From an uncultured Lachnobacterium sp. (GTDB taxonomy: Bacteria; Bacillota; Clostridia; Lachnospirales; Lachnospiraceae): 17,328 nt of DNA. Shown in pieces: positions 7,963 to 14,431 of the stretch. The DNA is taken from assembly GCA_900552085.1 (NCBI GenBank), contig URYB01000015.1, positions 1 through 17,328 on the forward strand, written 5' to 3'. The notes beneath the pieces were generated by a model. It was not told where the DNA came from, did not search any database, and saw nothing but the letters and a program-made list of their open reading frames with translations. A program made the translations under genes and the position numbers. Each line of letters begins with the position of its first letter. The stretch's first letter is position 1.

Positions 7963-8310
7963 TTAATCGATTGCTTTTTCTCCGCTTTCACGGGTACGGA
8001 TCTTTAAGGCGCTGCGCAATTCATAGCTGAAAATTTTTCCATCTCCGACCTCGCCGGTAAAAGCGGCTTTCTGAATCGCATCGATGGTTGCCTTTTCCCA
8101 TTCTTCCGAAGTTACAACGATCTCAAATTTAATCTTTGGCTGCATGACTACATCTACTTCCGTACCACGGACACGCTTTTTGTAACCGCGCTGCGCGCCA
8201 CATCCCATCACCTGGGACACAGTAATTCCATTCACCTGGATGCCGCTCAATGCGTCTTTGACATCCTCAAACACTTCTTCACGCACAATTGCTTCTACTT
8301 TTATTAACAT
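7963..8310 (-). CDS. glnK: PII nitrogen signal protein lacking the T-loop tyrosine
   Basis: This is a trimeric PII protein that reads ATP/ADP and 2-oxoglutarate and, next to amtB, most likely plugs the ammonium channel when nitrogen is plentiful. The 115-residue protein has the family marks: start IKVEAIVRE, Gln40 and Lys59 at the nucleotide/2-oxoglutarate site, B-loop TGEVGDGKIF (85-94) and C-terminal RTRESGEKAID, close to the canonical RTGExGxxAI. The T-loop reads RVRGTEVDVVMQPK where uridylylated PII has YRGAEYxVDFLPK, so Tyr51 is replaced by Val52 and control by uridylylation is not expected. It follows amtB by 32 bp with its own AAGGAG site, in one operon. Confidence 0.93.
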   Translation of the reverse strand: MLIKVEAIVREEVFEDVKDALSGIQVNGITVSQVMGCGAQRGYKKRVRGTEVDVVMQPKIKFEIVVTSEEWEKATIDAIQKAAFTGEVGDGKIFSYELRSALKIRTRESGEKAID

Positions 8311-8342
8311 ATGGCATATTCTCCTTTTCTATTCCGCTCTCT

Positions 8343-9587
8343 TTATGAATCCAGTCCGTTGAAGGTCGGATAAGCACTTTCCCCGTGCTGTGAAAGATCC
8401 AGACCAATTTTCTCGGCCTTTTCATCTACACGCAATTCTGTAAAGAGACGAACAACGCCAAGACAGATCAATGTACCTGCGATTGCTACTGCCAATGTTA
8501 CCACAATTCCAATAATCTGTGCAACGAACAGGTGATAGTCGCCATAGATCAGACCATCCCATTTTGCAACACTGTTGATGGATTTCTTTGCAAAAATTCC
8601 GGTGGCAATACCGCCCCAGACACCGCCGATTCCATGGCATCCGAATGCATCCAGCGCATCATCGATTTTGAGTTTTCCTTTCAGCAGTGAAATCGTAAAA
8701 CAGCAGATTGGGCTGACCAGCGCTCCGATAATGATTGCCGACCAGATGGGAACAAATCCTGCTCCCGGTGTAATTGCCACAAGTCCCACAACAAGTCCGG
8801 TAGATGCGCCAACAAGCGTCGGTTTTCCATCTTTCATCACATCAATAAACATCCAGGAAAGCATTGCGCTCGCACTCGCAAGTGCTGTTGTCATAAACGC
8901 ATGCGCAGCCAGACCATTCGCTCCAAGTGCACTTCCTGCATTGAAACCAAACCAGCCAAACCATAAGATAAAAGCACCCAGTGCTACAAACGGAATGTTG
9001 TGCACACGATATGCTGTATTTTCATATCCTCTTCTTCGTCCAAGAATGAGTGCAAAAACCAATGCACTGACACCGGAACTGATATGTACGACATTTCCTC
9101 CTGCGAAATCGACCGAACCAATTTCTGCAAGGAATCCGCCTTCGCCCCATACCATATGCGCCATCGGATAATAGACCAGCACCGACCAGAGCGCAATAAA
9201 TAAGAACAACGCTTTAAATTTTACACGGCCAACCAGTGAGCCGGTGATCAAAGCCGGTGTAATCATTGCAAACATCATCTGAAATGCAACGAACACAAGA
9301 TGTGGAATTGTTGCAGCATATGGTCCGGCTTCATCCATTCCAATTCCGCTTAATCCAAACCAGCGGAAGTCACCGATAATTCCTGCATGATTGCCCCCAA
9401 ACGAAAGGGAATAACCAAACAGAACCCACATAACAACGGATAATCCCATGATTGCCACACATGCCATCATTGTATTTACCACATTTTTTCTTCTGACCAG
9501 ACCTCCATAAAAAAACGCCAGACCCGGTGTCATAAAAAACACCAGTGCTGCACAAATCATCATAAAACCAGTATCTCCTGCACTCAT
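8343..9587 (-). CDS. amtB: AmtB ammonium transporter
   Basis: This is the membrane channel for ammonium uptake, usually a trimer. The 414-residue length fits the core family. The product has about eleven hydrophobic helices and no cleavable signal peptide. Signature positions are visible: AFQMMFAMITPAL (101-113) lining the outer gate, Asp160 in SVDFAGGNVVHISSG, and the twin pore histidines His168 and His318 (DAFGCHGIGGVWGG). The C-terminal tail (385-414, LRVDEKAEKIGLDLSQHGESAYP) carries the conserved GLD-x-x-x-HGE-x-AY segment that relays PII binding. The ATG has a GGAGA-type site. glnK follows directly, the common amtB-glnK pairing. Expression is probably set by nitrogen status through the leader upstream. 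Confidence 0.96.
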   Translation of the reverse strand: MSAGDTGFMMICAALVFFMTPGLAFFYGGLVRRKNVVNTMMACVAIMGLSVVMWVLFGYSLSFGGNHAGIIGDFRWFGLSGIGMDEAGPYAATIPHLVFVAFQMMFAMITPALITGSLVGRVKFKALFLFIALWSVLVYYPMAHMVWGEGGFLAEIGSVDFAGGNVVHISSGVSALVFALILGRRRGYENTAYRVHNIPFVALGAFILWFGWFGFNAGSALGANGLAAHAFMTTALASASAMLSWMFIDVMKDGKPTLVGASTGLVVGLVAITPGAGFVPIWSAIIIGALVSPICCFTISLLKGKLKIDDALDAFGCHGIGGVWGGIATGIFAKKSINSVAKWDGLIYGDYHLFVAQIIGIVVTLAVAIAGTLICLGVVRLFTELRVDEKAEKIGLDLSQHGESAYPTFNGLDS

Positions 9588-9623
9588 TTTCTAATCTCCT
9601 TTCCCTGAGTATACATACAACGC

Positions 9624-9665
9624 AAAAAGGCGCCAAAAGAATGTTTCCATTCTTTTGACACCTTT
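9624..9665 (-). terminator. Terminator-like hairpin in the amtB leader
   Basis: An 18-pair stem (9648-9665 with 9626-9643; two G-U pairs, otherwise perfect) closed by a GAAA tetraloop is followed on the minus strand by TTTTTGCG. This is a textbook intrinsic terminator. It lies between the amtB promoter and the amtB start codon, only a few bases after the expected transcription start, so it could act as an attenuator, or as the end of read-through from the upstream methyltransferase gene. Confidence 0.85.
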
Positions 9666-9674
9666 GTCGATGTA

Positions 9675-9703
9675 ATCATAGCAAACTTTATACTCCAATG
9701 CAA
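9675..9703 (-). promoter_or_regulatory. Promoter of amtB-glnK
   Basis: Minus-strand TTGCAT (9703-9698), 17-base spacer, TATGAT (9680-9675). The predicted start is near 9668, so the terminator-like hairpin begins almost at the 5' end of the transcript. TCGACAAAG occurs as a perfect 9-bp inverted pair on either side of this promoter (9662-9670 and 9733-9741). Confidence 0.7.
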
Positions 9704-9756
9704 GAACTTTTTATCTCTTTTTGTACCTTTTTTCGACAAAGTATAATCCCTGAGTA

Positions 9757-10596
9757 CTATTTTCCTAATTCGTAAAAGGCAACTGCACTGGCCGCTGCCA
9801 CATTAAGTGAATCCACGCCGTGGCTCATCGGTATGCGCACCGTATAATCACATTGTGCCAATGTCTCGTCTGCTAATCCCTCTCCCTCGGTTCCCAGCAA
9901 AATTGCAAGTTTATCCACTGCATGAAGTCTTTTGTCATCAATCCCAAGGGAATCTTCCCGAAGTGCCATGGCAACCGTCTGAAAGCCCATCTGCCGCAAT
10001 TGTCCCATGTCATTTGGCCAATCGGCCGCCTTTTCTCCGATATAGGTCCACGGTATCTGAAATACTGTGCCCATACTGACACGGATTGCACGGCGATACA
10101 GCGGATCACTGCATGCGGGGGTCAGCAGCACAGCATCCATATTAAGGGCCGCAGCCGAACGAAAGATTGCCCCCACGTTCGTTGGATTCACGACATTCTC
10201 AAGCACCGCGATACGCCTTGCGTCCCTGCAGATTTCCTGCGGTGTTTGAAGCTTCGGCCGATACATGGCACAGAGCATTCCCCGCGTCAGCTGAAAACCT
10301 GTCAGTTTTGTCAGTACTTCAAATTCTGCCACATATACCGGAATCGATTTATGTATACTGCTGCACGTCCGAACAGCCTCTAACGCTTCGCCCTCCGTCT
10401 TTAGCTGTCTTTTCTCCATCAGCACAGAAACCGGCACACATCCGGCGTCCAATGCCCGCATGATCACTTTCGGACTCTCTGCAATAAACATTCCCTTTGC
10501 AGGATCTGCCCGATTGACAAGCTGATTCTCCGTCAGTCTTGCATACACATCAAGCTCCGGTGCTTCAAAATCTTGAATTTCTATCACATTCATCAT
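9757..10596 (-). CDS. SpoU/TrmH-family RNA 2'-O-ribose methyltransferase
   Basis: This is an S-adenosylmethionine-dependent methyltransferase of the SPOUT class that would methylate a ribose in tRNA or rRNA. Residues 20-110 form a substrate-binding N-terminal part that includes FIAESPKVIMRAL, as in RlmB/TsnR-like members. The catalytic knot carries all three SpoU motifs: motif 1 ENVVNPTNVGAIFRSA (133-148, with Asn139 and Arg146), motif 2 ILLGTEGEGL (232-241) and motif 3 VRIPMSHGVDSLNVAAA (253-269). The length of 279 residues is normal. Two in-frame ATGs are adjacent (10596, 10593), with GGGAAG upstream. It appears to be a single gene with no clear promoter seen in the 96-bp gap before it. The exact RNA target cannot be told from sequence alone. 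Confidence 0.92.
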   Translation of the reverse strand: MMNVIEIQDFEAPELDVYARLTENQLVNRADPAKGMFIAESPKVIMRALDAGCVPVSVLMEKRQLKTEGEALEAVRTCSSIHKSIPVYVAEFEVLTKLTGFQLTRGMLCAMYRPKLQTPQEICRDARRIAVLENVVNPTNVGAIFRSAAALNMDAVLLTPACSDPLYRRAIRVSMGTVFQIPWTYIGEKAADWPNDMGQLRQMGFQTVAMALREDSLGIDDKRLHAVDKLAILLGTEGEGLADETLAQCDYTVRIPMSHGVDSLNVAAASAVAFYELGK

Positions 10597-10692
10597 TTTT
10601 TCTTCCCATCATTGAACATCATCCCATGCAAAAGTTGCTATTAGTGAATGGGCTGACACTATCCTGTAAAACAAAGTTCCTAAACTGATATA

Positions 10693-11499
10693 CTAAAAAA
10701 GATATGCATATTTTTCCATCTGTATAAACATGATTGTTTCCACTCTTTTCCGGATAGCTGCATCATATATCTTTGCATTGTTCAACAGTCTGCTGACATC
10801 TTTTTTTGTAAATGAAAACTTCAAATTATATCCATATAAATTTTCAGAAACATCCAATTGCTCATCAAAATCCCTGCTTATTGTTTTCGCCTTTACTTCT
10901 TTGATCAATGAATACACATCTTCTCCCATTGGATAATCCATAGTTGTATCGGATAGCAAACCCGCTCCGTGGTCAAAAACAGGACAATATGCAAAATCGC
11001 CATCTTCATTCATCAGTACGGCAATATTATGCATATGGCGATCTTCGTTCAAAAACAATGCATCAATGGTGAATAACTGATTCATGTAAATTCCAAAATC
11101 TTTCAACCCTGTTATTTTCTCCACTTGATTTGTCAGAAACAACAAACGCTCTGTCACATCATGTATTTTCCAGATACTCTCGCTCAACCGCTTCCCATAC
11201 ATTGAATGAAAAAGTCTCTCCAATGTAATAATCTGCCAGTCTCCCTGCAAAAAATCTTGGCTTTTTGCCCCATTATATATCATTTTATGATATCGAATTT
11301 GTTCTAGATCATATAAAACAAATTCCTTTTCCTTCAATGTCGACTGGCTGAGTAACTGCGAAATCATATATTCTGAAATTCCTTCATACCCGGTATAGTC
11401 TGCTTTGTACCAGATACCATCGTTCTCCCATTTTAACTGGTTTCCTTTTGAGGAATTTCTATTCTGCAGTTTTTCATTTTGTTGAAACAGTTCTATCAT
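10693..11499 (-). CDS. Short HipA-like Ser/Thr kinase (toxin-like component)
   Basis: The 268-residue protein resembles the kinase core of HipA/CtkA-type enzymes, which phosphorylate proteins such as tRNA synthetases and arrest growth. Visible marks: an N-terminal ATP-binding part with WYKADYTGYEG (Lys32), the catalytic segment FLNEDRHMHNIAVL (Asp153, Asn158), and the metal-binding FDHGAGLL (Asp176). It is well below the roughly 440 residues of E. coli HipA and lacks the HipA N-terminal subdomain of about 100 residues. Its ATG, with an AAGGA site, lies 26 bp inside the upstream regulator gene, so the two are translationally coupled, as in toxin-antitoxin pairs. The HipA-like assignment is from motif pattern; the toxin role is inferred. 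No terminator is obvious after it. Confidence 0.78.
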   Translation of the reverse strand: MIELFQQNEKLQNRNSSKGNQLKWENDGIWYKADYTGYEGISEYMISQLLSQSTLKEKEFVLYDLEQIRYHKMIYNGAKSQDFLQGDWQIITLERLFHSMYGKRLSESIWKIHDVTERLLFLTNQVEKITGLKDFGIYMNQLFTIDALFLNEDRHMHNIAVLMNEDGDFAYCPVFDHGAGLLSDTTMDYPMGEDVYSLIKEVKAKTISRDFDEQLDVSENLYGYNLKFSFTKKDVSRLLNNAKIYDAAIRKRVETIMFIQMEKYAYLF

Positions 11500-12043
11500 C
11501 GTCCATCCTTATCCAAAAATCATCCTCTGCCATCCGCCCCTGTGTTTTTTGAATGATCATATAAGGATCATAGAATGGCACATTCAATCTCTCAAGTTCT
11601 AACTTTATCTTGTCCCTTGTTCTTGGAAAACATCTGGATTCCAAAAATTCTTTGTAATCTTCTATATCCGGTTCCACAATATTTCCAAAAGCGGTAAACA
11701 TCACATTGTCTGCATAATTTTTTATCCGCACAATCTCCTTTACCTCATCCACATCAATGAGTGTGCATATTTTATCCTTGTACATATACCACATGCGCAC
11801 AGGTAATTCTTTCGGAGGTATTTCCAGCCGGACCACATAATCCATATTCTGTTTCAGCATCTCAACCAATAAAACGATCGGTCCTTTTACTTTTGCACCT
11901 TCTTTTTCCCACCGCTCGACTGTCGGTTTGGAACTTCCTGTCAACCGGGCAAATTCACTTTGGGTAAGATTCATCTTTCTTCGCACTTTTTTAATTTCAT
12001 TGGATGTAACATATTCATTTACGACAAATTTTTTTCCCCCCAT
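11474..12043 (-). CDS. XRE-type regulator with a C-terminal domain, antitoxin-like partner of the kinase
   Basis: The 189-residue protein has an N-terminal helix-turn-helix (about 14-66, with LTQSEFARLTGSSKPTVERW) like HipB and other XRE repressors. The rest (about 80-178) is a second domain: RMWYMYKDKICTLIDVDE, then YADNVMFTAFG, then FLESRCFPRTRDKIKLEL and YDPYMIIQKTQGRMAEDDFW. This order resembles the N-terminal subdomain of HipA (a beta strand unit, then a P-x-x-R helix, then D-x-x-x-II...G), the part missing from the short kinase. I chose ATG at 12043 because GGAGGG lies 5-6 bases before it; GTG at 12064 and ATG at 12055 have poorer sites. It likely represses its own operon and restrains the kinase. 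The XRE call is sure; the HipS-like reading is a hypothesis. Confidence 0.75.
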   Translation of the reverse strand: MGGKKFVVNEYVTSNEIKKVRRKMNLTQSEFARLTGSSKPTVERWEKEGAKVKGPIVLLVEMLKQNMDYVVRLEIPPKELPVRMWYMYKDKICTLIDVDEVKEIVRIKNYADNVMFTAFGNIVEPDIEDYKEFLESRCFPRTRDKIKLELERLNVPFYDPYMIIQKTQGRMAEDDFWIRMDDDRTVSTK

Positions 12044-12083
12044 TGTTCCCTCCATGCATGCCACATATCCTATCTATTTTCAT

Positions 12084-12112
12084 ACAATAACATAAATAAA
12101 TAATGGTGTAAA
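12084..12112 (-). promoter_or_regulatory. Likely promoter of the XRE-kinase pair
   Basis: Minus-strand TTTACA (12112-12107), 17-base spacer, TATTGT (12089-12084). The -35 lies just beside the 3' T-rich end of the upstream ABC operon terminator, so the two signals are packed together. The leader to ATG 12043 is about 35 bases. Confidence 0.5.
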
Positions 12113-12170
12113 TAAAAAGCATCAAAATGATTACTTTTTTTATTTATTCAGCAACCATTTTGATGCTTTT
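12111..12170 (-). terminator. Intrinsic terminator of the ABC exporter operon
   Basis: AAAAGCATCAAAATG (12115-12129) and CATTTTGATGCTTTT (12156-12170) form a perfect 15-pair stem around a 26-base loop. On the minus strand the stem is followed by TTTTTATTT. It lies about 80 bases after the second permease stop codon. Confidence 0.8.
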
Positions 12171-12250
12171 GTTATCATTCTAACCCTGTTTATCTTTTGT
12201 CTGCTCATTTATATGGCGCCTCTTTATAAAACTTATCTATGCATCCGTCA

Positions 12251-13279
12251 CTACACATAAACGCCGGCCGGAATCAGATATTTCAGGTAACGCATGACCG
12301 GAATATAGGCTCCCACATCCCAGAATACCGGACACATGATCACAGCAAGTACCATCATAACAATTCCATACGCAAGAAATCCTTCTGCGCCGGATGGAAT
12401 TTTTGCATACAACGCCGTCCATATTATAGCATACGCAAGAAATATTACAAATGACAGCAGTTCCTGCCCCAGCCCTCTCGACTGTGGGACAAAAAGCAAC
12501 AGCACAAAGCCGGCCACTGCCGGAATCGTCACGGCTGCCAGTTCCTGTACACATGCAAACAAAAAGCGTTCCCTGTTTGGAAAGGCATGCTGCACCCATA
12601 TCCCTTTCGGCTCATATCTCTTCGCATTCGCAAAATACATCATTCCAAGAAGAAAGATTGCAAATATTCCATGCACCGGATATGTACCATGATTGTCCTG
12701 TACTTTCTTCACTTTCGTATCTACCGGAACAATATCCGTATAGAAAAAATCACTCTGCAAAAAATCATCGCTTGATTGTTTCATTTTTGCAAGACGCTTT
12801 TGATCCTGTTGCGTAAAAATTTCCTTTTCGCTCTGTGCTAACAATTGTCCGCTGTACTCCTTGAAAAAGGCCGCAAAAAATGTTTCTTTTGCAACTTCTC
12901 CCTTGGTGGTAAACGGATTGGCGATAAATGTCACACATTTTCTCCAGTTATCCCGCCGAACCCTTTCTGTGAAATCACTTTGCATAAGAAATCCACATTC
13001 CAGTTTGCCGGACTGCACTTCCTTGTACATTTGTTCCTTATCCGGATAAATCACAAATGCAAACCGGCTGTACGAATTTTTCAAATCTTCACACAATGTT
13101 CTCTCCATGCTCCCATCCTGTTCACAATACAATCCGATCGTCATCGTCTTCACGGACGGCATGTGGATTCCCTGAACAACCAGCAGAAGCAGAAGCAGCG
13201 CGGCTGTCATAAGCCACGCTGTGATCTGTTTTGTATTTCGCTTTAACAAAAGTCCATACCATATGATTACTTTTTGCAT
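12251..13279 (-). CDS. ABC-2 type exporter permease, second subunit
   Basis: This is a membrane subunit of an ABC exporter. The 342-residue protein has one N-terminal helix (20-39), an extracytoplasmic domain of about 160 residues (40-200), then helices at about 201-217, 238-263, 273-293 and 300-326 and a short end IPVMRYLKYLIPAGVYV. This layout is the one seen in ABC-2/YhgE-like permeases. A longer in-frame reading would need a TTG at 13315 and would overlap the upstream permease; ATG at 13279 with GGTGAG before it leaves a 16-bp gap and is preferred. It is the last gene of the operon and probably pairs with the preceding permease as a heterodimer served by the ATPase encoded at 16063-16752. 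Substrate not evident. Confidence 0.85.
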   Translation of the reverse strand: MQKVIIWYGLLLKRNTKQITAWLMTAALLLLLLVVQGIHMPSVKTMTIGLYCEQDGSMERTLCEDLKNSYSRFAFVIYPDKEQMYKEVQSGKLECGFLMQSDFTERVRRDNWRKCVTFIANPFTTKGEVAKETFFAAFFKEYSGQLLAQSEKEIFTQQDQKRLAKMKQSSDDFLQSDFFYTDIVPVDTKVKKVQDNHGTYPVHGIFAIFLLGMMYFANAKRYEPKGIWVQHAFPNRERFLFACVQELAAVTIPAVAGFVLLLFVPQSRGLGQELLSFVIFLAYAIIWTALYAKIPSGAEGFLAYGIVMMVLAVIMCPVFWDVGAYIPVMRYLKYLIPAGVYV

Positions 13280-13295
13280 ACACTCACCATTTCCG

Positions 13296-14423
13296 TCAAA
13301 ACCAACTGTTTCCAAAGAAAAGCTCTAAACTGTAACGATTCAAATGATACAGTGGCGTCCAGTGACTGATCTGTTGTACAAACTTCGGCAGATAATCCAC
13401 TGGAATCAGCATACCAGATGCCAGCACCATAAGCAGTTCCAACACCAGCAGCACAAGCATTCCCTCCGTTGACTTCCCTGTGATGCAATAGATCAGATGA
13501 TATCCAACCGCAAACAGTATACACAACAGGTACAATCCCAGCAGAACACGCATGTCCCAGAACAGAAATGAGATTCCAAGATAATAGGTAACCATGCAGC
13601 CGATTCCATACGTAAGAAAAGCCAGAAGAAACAGCACATTGGTCATCGCCGCAATTTTCCCGAAAGCAATCTTTCCCGCTCCCATGCCATACAAAGAAAG
13701 CTTCTGCTCTACCACCTTTGTCCCGCCTGTATACAGTCCTGCGAAACACAGCCCGGTAAATAACAAGACCAATATCAATCCTGTAGAAAAATAATACTGC
13801 TTTTGCTCATATTCCCCAAACGGTGAACAAACTACTGAATCATACAGTCCCGTGCGGGTCAATGCAGTCTTCAAATAATTCGTTGCAACTTTCAGCCCGA
13901 TATCCTGGTATGCAATCTTTGTGTTGCCATACTGCGCCTGTTCCAACACCGCAGACACACCGGCTTCCGCCGTCCACAAAATCGAGACACCATCCTGCAG
14001 CAGTTCCTGAAATGTCTGCAGACTGACACCCGATTCCTGTGGAACACACAACCTTACGAACGAATCATTTCCCTCATCCAGATCCTTATAAAAGTGTTCG
14101 GGAAAAATCAATACCGCCTGCACAGTTCCCTGCGCGAGCTGTTCCATCGCCACGGGTTCATCCACATAATGCATCCGACAGATGCTTTTTGTACTTTGCA
14201 TGGCAGATGCAAGACCTGTTAGAAGGCGCAATTCTTCGCCCTTTTCTTTCGGAATGACAACTGCCACGTCTACCGCATTAAGCACCTTTGCATCACGAAA
14301 TGCCGCGCTGCATGCAAGCACTGCCATACCAAGCAAAAGAACCATGCATATAAAATACCGGAAAGACTTTATAAAGACGGCAAGCGCCTTCTTTTGTTCC
14401 ATGCATAAGTATCGAAAAAACAT
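13296..14423 (-). CDS. ABC-2 type exporter permease, first subunit
   Basis: The 375-residue protein has the same plan as the next gene: N-terminal helix (about 20-41), extracytoplasmic domain (43-205) and four or five C-terminal helices (about 211-232, 257-282, 290-312, 320-342), ending with a typical ABC-2 tail (LPKFVQQISHWTPLYHLNRYSLELF). The two permeases share organisation but little sequence, so they likely form a heterodimer. The ATG at 14423 is 8 bp after the stop of the upstream gene and has only a weak AGG, so translation is probably by re-initiation. A second Met (14402) has no ribosome binding site either. Candidates for cargo include peptides, lipids or a drug. Confidence 0.87.
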   Translation of the reverse strand: MFFRYLCMEQKKALAVFIKSFRYFICMVLLLGMAVLACSAAFRDAKVLNAVDVAVVIPKEKGEELRLLTGLASAMQSTKSICRMHYVDEPVAMEQLAQGTVQAVLIFPEHFYKDLDEGNDSFVRLCVPQESGVSLQTFQELLQDGVSILWTAEAGVSAVLEQAQYGNTKIAYQDIGLKVATNYLKTALTRTGLYDSVVCSPFGEYEQKQYYFSTGLILVLLFTGLCFAGLYTGGTKVVEQKLSLYGMGAGKIAFGKIAAMTNVLFLLAFLTYGIGCMVTYYLGISFLFWDMRVLLGLYLLCILFAVGYHLIYCITGKSTEGMLVLLVLELLMVLASGMLIPVDYLPKFVQQISHWTPLYHLNRYSLELFFGNSWF

Positions 14424-14431
14424 CCTATTTC

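Noticed and set aside
9624..9670. ANTAR (NasR/EutV-type) two-hairpin antitermination site in the amtB leader
   Set aside because: GACAAAGGTGTC could form a small loop with the right A and G positions, but its stem is only 3 bp and the second hairpin has a GAAA tetraloop, not the required six-base loop.
9922..10383. Plus-strand open frame of 153 residues inside the methyltransferase gene
   Set aside because: It is a shadow of a well-supported gene on the other strand, and its composition is not protein-like.
10597..10692. Promoter or riboswitch ahead of the RNA methyltransferase
   Set aside because: Several weak -35/-10-like pairs can be drawn but none is convincing, and no structured leader is visible.
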